From NCBI GenBank assembly GCA_964501915.1, contig CAZCVP010000008.1, forward strand, positions 6,136 through 70,135: a stretch of DNA of 64,000 nucleotides, in the 5' to 3' direction. The notes below the pieces were generated by a model that made no database searches, was not told where the DNA came from, and saw only the letters and a list, made by a program, of their open reading frames with translations. Numbering within the stretch: the first letter of the stretch is position 1; every line of letters starts with the position of its first letter. Positions 16,375 through 24,409 of the stretch are shown one piece after another. Source of the DNA: CAYFPX01 sp964501915 (GTDB lineage Bacteria > Myxococcota_A > UBA796 > CAJQPC01). Both the position numbers and the translations under genes were made by a program.

Positions 16375-17862
16375 AGCAGCCCTCCCAGGAGGTAGACGAC
16401 CCCCGAGTCGGTGGCCCCGACGTTGGCGTAGCCGGTGGCCAGGACGAGCTCGTCCCGACCGTCGAGGTCCAGGTCGACCGCAGCGCTGGACGCCCCCAGG
16501 TAGTCCTTCACGCCGGCCCCGTGGAAGGTGACGGAGGGCGTGGTGTCCGTCCAGCCCCCGGCCACGCCCGGCAGCACGGACAGGCGCCCGCCCTTTGTGA
16601 CCAGCCCGCGGTAGGCCGTCACGGCACCGAGCAACAGGTCGTCCACCCCGTCGCCGGTGGGGTCGCCGACGGCGAGGCCCGAGCCCAGGTCCTGGTGGTC
16701 CCAGGACCCCTCGATCACCGCCGCCACCTCGGCCGCCCCGTCGAAGAAGTCGGCGCCGCCCCGGTAGACGACCACGGCGCCGCTCTCGGGGTAGGCGACG
16801 TCGCTCAGGGGCACACCGACCACCAGGTCGTCGGCCCCGTCGGCGTCGAAGTCGCCCGCCGCGAGCTTCCAGCCATAGACCTCGCTCACGTTGTCGCCCG
16901 TCCAGCGCACGGGGGCCTCGGCGAGCGAGACCTCCCCTGCGAGCGCTCCACCCGGCAGGGCATAGACCACCCCCCGGTAGGAGGAGGCGTAGGGTGCCGA
17001 GGTCGCCACGTCGTCGACACCGTCCCCGTCGAAGTCCCCGGTGGTGATGTCGGTGCCCGCCGCACCGGTGGTGTCTTCGGCCAGGAGCCGGACCGGCGCC
17101 TCCGCCAGGGAGACGTCCCAGCCCGCATCCGACGCGCCCCGCACCAGCGCGAGCCCCCCGCCGGCATAGGTCTCCCGGCCGCCCACGGACTGCTTGTAGT
17201 CCGTGGTGACCCACAGGTCCGCCAGCCCGTCGCCGTCGGTGTCCCCGGCGGGTGCGACGGTGTGCCCGGCCCGGGCCAGCTCGCTCACACCGACCCAGCT
17301 CGCGCTACCGACGAGGCTCGGAAGCTCCCAGCCGCCGGCCTGGCCGGCCACCAGCACCACCTGTCCGACCTCGGCCAGGGTGGTGTCGTAGCCCCTCGCC
17401 GTGGCGACGAAGTCGTCCAGGCCATCGCCCGTCATGTCGCCCACCCAGGCCACGTCGTGGCCCAGGCCGACGTAGCCGGCCGAGCCGACGAGCTCGCCGA
17501 GCACGGCGGCGTCACCTCCGGTCACCAGCCCGGCGCCGCTGTAGACCCGCGCCCGACCGGCGTCGTAGAGGGTGTCGCTGTCGAAGCCCGGTGCCCCAAC
17601 GAGCAGATCCGGGTAGCCATCGGCGTCGCCGTCGCCGGCGGCCGAGAGCGCGTAGCCGAAGTTCTCGTAGGTCTGGCTCCCGGAGAGCGTACAGGCGGCC
17701 TCTCTCGACGCAGGTGTCCGCGGCCGGAGACCAGGGGGCGAGCTCGCAGGGCACGACGGCCGTGTCCTGGGAGTCCCGGGTGCCGTCCGAGTCCCCGGTG
17801 GGCACGGTGCCGCTGTCGTCACCGGTCCCCTGGCAGGCGAGCAGGACCAGGGCGCCGATCAT
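16371..17862 (-). CDS. FG-GAP beta-propeller lipoprotein, interrupted by a frameshift
   Basis: The start at 17862 gives MIGALVLLACQGTGDDSG, a lipoprotein signal with an acidic Thr-rich linker up to ADTCVER. From about 17700 the meaningful frame changes, and the rest reads as an FG-GAP propeller (SQTYENFGYALSAAGDGDAD, DMTGDGLDDF, DFDGDGVDDV, DLDLDGRDEL and others). The two halves differ by one frame at a TC/GA dinucleotide run (17700-17706). One missing GA, or one extra base, would restore a protein of about 497 aa. This may be a sequencing error, a real pseudogene or a slippage switch. It overlaps the selenoprotein gene (TGATG) upstream and the small lipoprotein gene (GTGA) downstream. Confidence 0.78.
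17700..17706. repeat. Short TC/GA dinucleotide tract at the frame change
   Basis: The plus strand reads C-TC-TC-TC here (GAGAGAG on the coding strand). This is exactly where the signal-peptide frame and the propeller frame of the FG-GAP gene must join. Gain of one GA unit would fuse them as …TCVEREAACTL…. Confidence 0.6.
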
Positions 17863-18395
17863 CGGGACACCACCGCGGCGATCTCGGCGAGCAGCCGCTC
17901 TTGCTCGGCGTCGAGGTCCATCTCGTAGTGGAGCAGCACCGGCTGCTGCTGAGGGTCGATGAGGTAGATGTACCACTTGGAGGCGCCATAGGCCGAGAAC
18001 ACCCCGGCCTCGAGCGTGTCCTGCAGGACGGGCAGCGTCACCCCGTCGGTCATCTCTGGCAGGCCCTCCTCGGCCCCGTAGGAGTTGATCAGGATCAGGT
18101 CGACGTCACCCCAGGTCTCGTGGTGGGCGTCCCAGATGCGTTGGAGGTCGGCAGCCTGCGCGACACACTGACTTCACGTCGCGGTGGCGAAGTAGATCAC
18201 CAGGGTGCGACCGAGGGAGTCGCCGAGGGCGCGCTGCTGGCCATAGGTCGCCGACGAAGGGTTCACGTCCTCGAGCTCGAAGGCGGGCACGGCCCCCTCC
18301 TCCAGCCCGCACTCCGCCTGGGGGTCCCCCTCGGCCCAGGCCGCACCGGAGCAAGCCGCGACCGCGGCCAGCAGCAAGAGTACGATGGGGCGCAT
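17859..18395 (-). CDS. Selenoprotein candidate: thioredoxin-fold lipoprotein with a UxxC motif (UGA at 18174-18176)
   Basis: The start at 18395 has a strong ribosome binding site (GGAGG). The 178-residue product begins with a lipoprotein-like signal (LLLLAAVAACSG), then a redoxin-type domain: PAFELEDVNPSSATYG, then LVIYFATAT, then UGA (codon 74), then SQCVAQAADLQ. The UGA takes the place of the first Cys of a thioredoxin CxxC, leaving Cys77 as partner. The same frame runs on for 104 more codons of clear redoxin-like sequence (DVDLILINSYG, KWYIYLIDPQ) to the TGA at 17859. A hairpin fitting a bacterial SECIS follows the UGA. It is the first gene of an operon and divergent from alkC. A nonsense mutation is the alternative, but position, motif and hairpin together favour selenocysteine. 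Confidence 0.85.
18147..18164 (-). promoter_or_regulatory. Bacterial SECIS-like hairpin after the UGA
   Basis: On the coding strand GUCG-C-GCA-GGC-UGC-CGAC folds into a seven-base-pair stem with one bulged C and a GGC loop. The loop Gs are 18 and 19 bases after the UGA. In E. coli fdhF the corresponding stem is GGU-U-GCA-GGUC-UGC-ACC, with its loop Gs at 19 and 20. Bulge, GCA/UGC closing stem, GG loop and distance all agree. This is the structure that SelB recognises. Confidence 0.75.
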
Positions 18396-18464
18396 CAGGA
18401 CCTCCGAGCGCCCCATCGTATCCCGAGCGTGGGCCCGGTCGGGGCACGGAGCGAGGAGGACCCG

Positions 18465-19595
18465 GTGGCCGAGCAGGAACCCTTCAAGAACGCCTTCAAC
18501 CCGACCTCGATCGCTGCCCTGGGTCAGCTCCTCGCCCGAGCGGACCCCCGCATCGACGTGGAGGCCTTCGTGGCCGAGGGCTGTGAGGGCCTCACCGACC
18601 TGGAACTCAAGGACCGGGTGCGCCACCTGGCCACCGTGGTCTCCCACCACGTGGTGCCGGACTTCCCCCGGGCGGTATCGGCGCTGCTGGCCGCGCTGCC
18701 GCCCCGGACCCCGGCGGACGGAAGCGATCCGATCGACTTCGTCCTCTGGCCCCTGTGCCACTGGGTCCAGACCTGCGGCCTCGATCACTTCGAGGCTTCG
18801 ATGGAGGCCCTGGAAGCCCTGACGCCCCGGTTCTCGGCGGAGTTCGCCATCCGCCCCTTCCTCGACCGGGAGCCGGAGCGCACGCTGGCCGTCCTCCATC
18901 GCTGGGCCGCGAGCCCCGATCCCCACGTCCGGCGCCTGGTGAGCGAAGGCAGCCGTCCCCGCCTGCCCTGGGGAGCGCGCCTGCCCCGCTTCCAGCGGAA
19001 CCCCTCCGAGACCCTCGCCCTGCTGGAGCGGCTCAGGCTCGACGACCAGCGCTACGTCCAGCGCTCGGTGGCCAACCACCTCAACGACATCTCCAAGGAC
19101 CACCCCGAGGTGGCCGTGGAGGTGGCGGGGCGCTGGATGGAGGACGGTCGCGGCGACCTTCCCTGGATCGTGCGACACGCCCTGAGGGGCCTGGTCAAGG
19201 CCGGCCACCCCGGGGCCCTGGCGGTGCTCGGGTTCGGACCACCCCAGCTCACGATCGAACACTTCACCGTCTCACCGAGCGAATTCGAGGTCGGCGGAAC
19301 TCTAATCATCGAAACGACCTTGCGTTCTGGCTCCGACCACCCGCAGAGCCTCGTGATCGACTACCCGATCCACTTCGTCAAGGCGAACGGAAAGCGATCA
19401 CCCAAGGTCTTCAAGGGCTCGAACAGGACCCTGAAGCCGAACGAAATGATCACGATCAAACGACGGATCGCCCTCAGGCCCGTCTCGACGCGACGCTACT
19501 ACGTCGGCGAACACAAGGTGGAGATCAAGATCAACGGTGTCACGCTCGGCGAGCGAGCGTTCGATCTCAGAATTCCACCTCCAGGCCAACCATGA
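18465..19595 (+). CDS. alkC: AlkC-type DNA alkylation-repair glycosylase
   Basis: A 376-residue HEAT-like-repeat protein of the AlkC group. It has the family stretch LVSEGSRPRLPWGARLPRF (about residues 160-180), RYVQRSVANHLNDISKDHP, and a C-terminal Ig-like domain from about residue 265 (HFTVSPSEFEVGGTLIIETT, then IDYPIHFVKANGKRSPKVFK). Known AlkC proteins remove N3-methylated purines and pyrimidines without base flipping, and the Ig-like domain helps grip the DNA. The start is a GTG at 18465 behind GAGGAGG. The last 300 bases are noticeably less GC-rich than the rest. The gene is divergent from the selenoprotein operon and its end overlaps the TonB receptor gene by 29 bases tail to tail. Confidence 0.85.
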   Translation: MAEQEPFKNAFNPTSIAALGQLLARADPRIDVEAFVAEGCEGLTDLELKDRVRHLATVVSHHVVPDFPRAVSALLAALPPRTPADGSDPIDFVLWPLCHWVQTCGLDHFEASMEALEALTPRFSAEFAIRPFLDREPERTLAVLHRWAASPDPHVRRLVSEGSRPRLPWGARLPRFQRNPSETLALLERLRLDDQRYVQRSVANHLNDISKDHPEVAVEVAGRWMEDGRGDLPWIVRHALRGLVKAGHPGALAVLGFGPPQLTIEHFTVSPSEFEVGGTLIIETTLRSGSDHPQSLVIDYPIHFVKANGKRSPKVFKGSNRTLKPNEMITIKRRIALRPVSTRRYYVGEHKVEIKINGVTLGERAFDLRIPPPGQP

Positions 19596-21669
19596 ACAGA
19601 CGCCCCTCGCCCTCGATGTCGTTCGGGTACTTCCGCTCGTCGTTCTTGACCGCGTTCGCGTCGTCCAGGTAGACCAGGTCCTCGTACTCCGTGTTCAGCA
19701 CGTTGTGAACCGAAGCATCCAGCCGAACATGGCCCTTCGCGAGGCGGTCCGTCGCGACGGACAGATCGACCAGGGCATAGGCCGGTCCGTCCTCGGCGCC
19801 CGAGCCCGGCGCCCACTCCTCCCGGTGGCGCCTGGAGAAGGCGTCGACGTTGCCGCTCAGGTACAGGCCGTCGACCGCCTGCCAGGTCGCGCGGGCGTGC
19901 AGCGCATGGGAAGGCACCCCGTAGATGGACAGGCCCTGGTCCCGCCCCCAGGTCCAGGCCCAGGACAGCCCGGCGTCGAGCCGGTCCGAAGACCAGGTTG
20001 CCTCGGCCTCGGTCCCCGCCACCGTGACCAGGGTGTCGAGGTTCTGGTAGGTGTTGTTGCCCCGCCCGGCGTCGATGATGCGCGTGAGCCGGGAGTAGAA
20101 GGTGGCACCCCGCAGGGTGAGCCCACGCCAGGCCCAGGTGACCTCGGCTTCGACGGTGTTGATCTCCTCCGGGACGAGATCCGGGTTCGAGGCGGTGTAC
20201 ACGGGCAGACCGTCCTCGTCGAGTCCCGTCTCCTGGACCAGGGACTCCCGGGCCGAAGGCGCCCGCAGCGCCCGACCATAGAGCAGCTTCACCCAGGTGC
20301 TGGAGGTGGGCACCAGCAGCACGCCGAGCCGGGGACTGGCGAAGGGCCAGTCGCCGAAGAGGTTGTAGTCGCCCCGCAGCCCGGCGGTGAGCTCCAGCCA
20401 GTACAGCGCCGTCCAGGTGTGCTGGGCGTAGGCGTAGACACCGTGGGCGTCGGTGCCCGGCGGGGTGTAGAAGCTGGGGTCGGGGTCGGTCTCCGGCGCC
20501 GGATCCTCGTAGACCTTGTCCTCCAGGGTGAGGATGCGCACGCCCTCGAAGCCGAGGCCGGCCACGGTCAGGTGACTGGGTGCCGGGCGAGCCTCCAGGT
20601 CCAGGCCGACGCCGTAGCGCAGGGTGTGCTTCTCGGCGTCCACGAGGGTCGACACGAGCTCGGTGCTGGCCGTGGTGGTGCCGCCGGTGTCGGTGGTCAC
20701 GGTGGTCTGGGGATCGGAGAGCCAGCCGTAGACGCCGGGGTTGTCGTACTCCTGGAAGAAGGCGTGAGGGGCCAGGGTCAGGTTGCGACCCAGGCGAACG
20801 TCCCAGCGCGCCGCGAGGAACTCGTTGCGGTAGGCGAGGTAGGCCTCGTCGGCTGACTCGCCCCAGACCTCCCAGAGCGTGCCCTGGGGCTTGGTGAGGT
20901 AGCTGTGGCGGTAGTCCACGTGGTCGTAGCGCACCGACAGGCCCCGCCAGGACACCCGTGCACCGGCGTTCACCGCTCGGACCGGGTTGGCGCCGTGCAC
21001 GTTGGTCTCGCCCTTGGGGGTGAGGTCGAGACCGTCGCCGAGGGTGTCGTAGACACGCCCGTAGCTCCAGGCCCGGACCGGGTCGTCTCCTGCGGCGACG
21101 CGACCTCCGGCCATGACGGTGGCCCCGACGGTGTAGGCCGAGCCGCCCTCGGCGCGACCATAGCCACCCTCGATGTCGTCGGCCTGCCAGGTGACGACGT
21201 GGACCACGCCGGCGAAGGCGTTGGTCCCGTAGATCGCCGAGCCGGGGCCCTTGATGACCTCGACCTGCTTGACGATCGACAGGGGGAGGTAGGCGTCGAT
21301 CCAGGCGTGCTGGTAGACCCCGTCGTACCAGGGCACCCCGTCGACCAGCAGGAGGAACTTGCTGTTGTCGGGCGCGATCGCCCCGCGGAACCAGGCGAGT
21401 GTCCGGCCCTCCTTGGAGCGGGTGACCGTGATGCCTGGCAGGCCCCGCAGCAGCTCGGCGAGGGTGCGGTAGCCCCGAGCACGGATCTGCTCGGCGGTGA
21501 TCACCGTGACGATGGCCGGCGCCTCCCGGGTGGTCTGTGCGTAGCGGCTGGCCACGGTGACCAGCGCCTCCTCCATCGCGAAGAGCGCGGCGGCGTCGGA
21601 CTCCTCGAAGGGGTCCACCGGCTCGTCAGCGTAGGCGGTGGCCCCGAGCCACAGGCAGGTCATCAGCAC
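19567..21669 (-). CDS. TonB-dependent outer-membrane receptor
   Basis: The product of about 700 residues has a plug domain near residues 40-160 (VTVASRYAQTTREAPAIVTV, ELLRGLPGITVTR, VEVIKGPGSAIYGTNAFAGV) and a long beta-barrel ending in GLEVEF, with the terminal Phe used for barrel insertion. It should import a large ligand such as a siderophore, cobalamin or plant/algal compound, powered by TonB. The signal peptide is short (LMTCLWLGATAYADE). I use the GTG at 21669; an ATG two codons later (21663) is also possible. A pseudokinase gene starts divergently 60 bases away, so both promoters share this small gap. The ligand is unknown. Confidence 0.87.
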   Translation of the reverse strand: MLMTCLWLGATAYADEPVDPFEESDAAALFAMEEALVTVASRYAQTTREAPAIVTVITAEQIRARGYRTLAELLRGLPGITVTRSKEGRTLAWFRGAIAPDNSKFLLLVDGVPWYDGVYQHAWIDAYLPLSIVKQVEVIKGPGSAIYGTNAFAGVVHVVTWQADDIEGGYGRAEGGSAYTVGATVMAGGRVAAGDDPVRAWSYGRVYDTLGDGLDLTPKGETNVHGANPVRAVNAGARVSWRGLSVRYDHVDYRHSYLTKPQGTLWEVWGESADEAYLAYRNEFLAARWDVRLGRNLTLAPHAFFQEYDNPGVYGWLSDPQTTVTTDTGGTTTASTELVSTLVDAEKHTLRYGVGLDLEARPAPSHLTVAGLGFEGVRILTLEDKVYEDPAPETDPDPSFYTPPGTDAHGVYAYAQHTWTALYWLELTAGLRGDYNLFGDWPFASPRLGVLLVPTSSTWVKLLYGRALRAPSARESLVQETGLDEDGLPVYTASNPDLVPEEINTVEAEVTWAWRGLTLRGATFYSRLTRIIDAGRGNNTYQNLDTLVTVAGTEAEATWSSDRLDAGLSWAWTWGRDQGLSIYGVPSHALHARATWQAVDGLYLSGNVDAFSRRHREEWAPGSGAEDGPAYALVDLSVATDRLAKGHVRLDASVHNVLNTEYEDLVYLDDANAVKNDERKYPNDIEGEGRLFMVGLEVEF

Positions 21670-21729
21670 GGCGGCGTCAGGGTAGCATCGAGGCTCTGGC
21701 CGTCCGATGGCGGCGACGAGGGGTGGAGC

Positions 21730-22821
21730 GTGCTGGAGCGAGGCGACATCGTTGGCAAGTGGACGGTGGCTCAGGTCCTGCGCAAGTCGACCACCGGGAC
21801 CGCCTACCTCTGCGAACCCCTGAGCCCCGGTGCGACGCCGGCGGTGATCAAGGTCTTCGACTTCCAGAGCCTCGATCGGGGCAAGGAGCGCTTCGAGCGC
21901 TTCGCCAAGATGCTCGCGCGGCTCAACCACCCCGGTGTGCCCCGCTACATCGGCTTCGTGGCCGACCCACCTTCGGTCGCCTGCGACTGGCGCCAGGGCA
22001 CCTTCCTGGACAAGCGCCTGGCCGTCAGGCCCCTGTCCCAGCGCGACGTGCTCGACCTGGCCCGAGGCCTGGCGGCCACGCTGGCCTACCTCCACAGCGA
22101 GGACATCATCCACCGCGCCGTCAAGTCGGAGACCGTCTTCCTGCCCGACGATGGCCAGGCCCAGCTCATGGACTTCGGCGTGGCGCTGGAGTCCGAAGAG
22201 GAGCGCCTGACCCAGGCGGGTTCCGTGGTCGGCACCCTCCGCATCCTGCCGCCGGAGGCCTTCGAGAGCGGCAACGAGGACGGGACCTGGGACCTCTACG
22301 CCCTCGGCATCCTGCTCTACGAGGCCCTGCTGGGACGAGAGGCCTTCTGCGACCCGGACGGCACCCCCGCGACCACGACCAAGCTGTTGCGCCGCAAGCT
22401 CCAGACCCCCCACCTCGATCCGGGAGAGGGCGTGCACGAAGCCCTTCGCACCGTGATCCGGGCCATGACCAGCCGTGATCTCACCGCCCGACCGGCGACA
22501 GGTGGAGAGGTCGTGCAGGCCCTGGCCGACGTGCGCATCAAGTCCGACGTGCCGCCGCCGGCCTCGGCGCTGCTGGCGAACCTCAAGGCCTCGGCGGAGA
22601 AGCGCCGCCAGGCGGAGCAGGCCCCTGCTCCCGCGCCCCAGACCACCGTTCCACAGGCACCCCACACGACCGTCCCACAGGCCGCTCCGGCCGCGGCTCC
22701 GACACCCGAGGCCCCCACACCCGCCGCCCCCGAGGCACCTCCCTCCCCGTCCCGGCTGCCCCTGATCCTCGTGGCCGTCGCGTTGCTGGTCGTGGTCCTG
22801 GGGGTCCTGACCCTGCTCTGA
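21730..22821 (+). CDS. Membrane-anchored pseudokinase (Hanks-type fold)
   Basis: A 363-residue protein with a kinase domain at about 8-265. It keeps Lys41 (VIKVF) and the DFG motif (148-150). The catalytic loop, however, reads HRAVKSETV (128-136), where active kinases have HRDxKxxN, so both the catalytic Asp and the metal-binding Asn are replaced. Phosphotransfer is therefore unlikely. A Pro/Ala-rich linker (about 300-340) leads to one C-terminal membrane helix (LPLILVAVALLVVVLGVLTLL), putting the kinase fold in the cytoplasm with nothing outside. It probably works as an allosteric or scaffold protein. The GTG start at 21730 has a GGGGTGGA ribosome binding site. Confidence 0.8.
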   Translation: MLERGDIVGKWTVAQVLRKSTTGTAYLCEPLSPGATPAVIKVFDFQSLDRGKERFERFAKMLARLNHPGVPRYIGFVADPPSVACDWRQGTFLDKRLAVRPLSQRDVLDLARGLAATLAYLHSEDIIHRAVKSETVFLPDDGQAQLMDFGVALESEEERLTQAGSVVGTLRILPPEAFESGNEDGTWDLYALGILLYEALLGREAFCDPDGTPATTTKLLRRKLQTPHLDPGEGVHEALRTVIRAMTSRDLTARPATGGEVVQALADVRIKSDVPPPASALLANLKASAEKRRQAEQAPAPAPQTTVPQAPHTTVPQAAPAAAPTPEAPTPAAPEAPPSPSRLPLILVAVALLVVVLGVLTLL

Positions 22822-22867
22822 ACCCAGACCACCGGTCGGAGGCGTCATACCCGGATAGCCTGCCGGC

Positions 22868-23596
22868 GTGATCCTGCTCCTCGCCCTGGCCTGCGACGAC
22901 CCCACGCCCCCCGCGTGCGACGCGGTGGACGACGACTACGCCTGCTTCCGTGGCAACTTCATCACCCTGCTCCAGGCGGGCCTCGAAGGCGTGGAGGTCT
23001 GCGTCCCGGAGCTGGAGGACGTGGACTGCACCCTCACCGACGACGAGGGCGGCTTCGTGCTCGCCGGACTGCCCAGGGACACGGACCTCGTCGTCACCGC
23101 CACCCTGGAGGACACGGTCCCCACGGCCTTCCCCCAGAACAGCGCCCACGAGGCGCGGAACTTCGTCGCCACGCTCTACGACGCCTCCTTCGCCGAGCTC
23201 AACGCCGAGCGCATGGGCACCGTCTACGACCCGGAGGCCTCGCACCTGGCCTTCACGCTCTTCCACTACGCCCGCGAGCCCGGCGGCGAGGAGCTGCCCC
23301 CCCACACCGAGGGGGTCTCCTTCACCCTGGAGCCCGACCAGGGCGTGCCCTACTACATGAACGGGCTGTTCCTGGCCGACGACGACCTCACCGCCACCAG
23401 CGGCAGCGGCTTCGCTGGGGTCGTGAACGTGGAGCCGGGGGACTACGAGCTGTCCCTGGACAACCCGGGGGGGCCCTGCGGCGGCGAGCACTACTTCTCC
23501 TACGCCTTCGACGAGGGCGACCCGGTGCCGATGCCGGCGCTGGAGGGCTTCACCACCTACGTGGACGTCGTCTGTCCGCCCCTGGAGGGAGAATGA
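22868..23596 (+). CDS. Lipoprotein of unknown function, CarboxypepD_reg-like start (242 aa)
   Basis: The signal MILLLALACDDP (GTG start at 22868) leads to a lipid-anchored protein. Residues about 30-80 look like a small Ig-like regulatory domain (GLEGVEVCVPELEDVDCTLTDDEGGFVLAGLP). The remaining part is beta-rich with a few Cys (GGPCGGEHY, VVCPPLEGE). The stop overlaps the next start (ATGA), so it is made together with the lectin-like lipoprotein. No enzyme motif is visible. Confidence 0.72.
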   Translation: MILLLALACDDPTPPACDAVDDDYACFRGNFITLLQAGLEGVEVCVPELEDVDCTLTDDEGGFVLAGLPRDTDLVVTATLEDTVPTAFPQNSAHEARNFVATLYDASFAELNAERMGTVYDPEASHLAFTLFHYAREPGGEELPPHTEGVSFTLEPDQGVPYYMNGLFLADDDLTATSGSGFAGVVNVEPGDYELSLDNPGGPCGGEHYFSYAFDEGDPVPMPALEGFTTYVDVVCPPLEGE

Positions 23597-24408
23597 TCCC
23601 GTTCTGGCTGCTGCCACTGTGGGCCTGTGGTCCGAAGGTCCCGCCACCACCACCCGAGCCCGACCACGGCTGGGTCGAGCTGGCCAAGGGCGCCTGCTAC
23701 GAAGCCCCGGACTTCACCGTCCTCGATCCCGGGGGCGAGCTGGACGACCCCCGCCGCGAGACCCTCGATCAGCTCGCGCTCCAGTGGCGCGGAGGGCTGA
23801 ACGACGGCGTGGACTTCGGCCTCGACCTGGCTCGCCAGATCCGGGACCTGCTGCGCGAGCGGCCCGAGCGCGTCGAGGAGGTTGCGGCGACGAACCTCGA
23901 GTACTGCCGGGAGTGGGCGGCCGAAGGGGTGTCGACGATGGCCTGGGGCGGCTGGCTGGAGTCCCTGACCACCGCGCTCACCGAAGGGGAGTGCATCGCC
24001 GCCCTGACAGAGGACTGGTTCGACATCCTCTCCGTCGACCGGGCCTGGCAGCACGAGGTGTCCCTGTGCCCGGGCGAGACCGTGGACATCGAGGCCACCG
24101 CCTCCTCCACCTTCCAGCTCGGCGCCGAAGGTCCCGTCACGACCCTCGCGGGTCTCGCCGACCAGCCCGTGCCGGCCGAGGCGCCCTGCTCGGCGGAGGA
24201 CTGCCGCTGGGGCGAGCTGCTCACCCGCTTCGAGGCCCTCGACGGCTCCGTGACCGTCGTCCCGGTGGGCACGGCCACCCGGTTCGTCGCACCGGCCGAA
24301 GGGGTGCTCTCCTTCCAGGTCAACGACGACACCCTGCGGGACAACGCCTGGTCGATCATCGACGGCGTCACCGACGGCGGCACCGTGGGCGTGAGGCCCG
24401 TCCGCTGA
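23593..24408 (+). CDS. Lipoprotein with a PA-IL/LecA-like C-terminal segment
   Basis: A 271-residue protein: lipoprotein signal MIPFWLLPLWACGP, Pro-rich linker, then a helical middle (LDQLALQWRGGLNDGVDFGL). The C-terminus (GVLSFQVNDDTLRDNAWSI) resembles the calcium- and sugar-binding edge of PA-IL-type lectins (G.L.FRVND…N.G). Carbohydrate binding at the surface is therefore possible but unproven. It is coupled to the preceding lipoprotein gene by an ATGA overlap and converges on the Omp85-like gene with one base between the stops. Confidence 0.65.
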   Translation: MIPFWLLPLWACGPKVPPPPPEPDHGWVELAKGACYEAPDFTVLDPGGELDDPRRETLDQLALQWRGGLNDGVDFGLDLARQIRDLLRERPERVEEVAATNLEYCREWAAEGVSTMAWGGWLESLTTALTEGECIAALTEDWFDILSVDRAWQHEVSLCPGETVDIEATASSTFQLGAEGPVTTLAGLADQPVPAEAPCSAEDCRWGELLTRFEALDGSVTVVPVGTATRFVAPAEGVLSFQVNDDTLRDNAWSIIDGVTDGGTVGVRPVR

Positions 24409-24409
24409 C

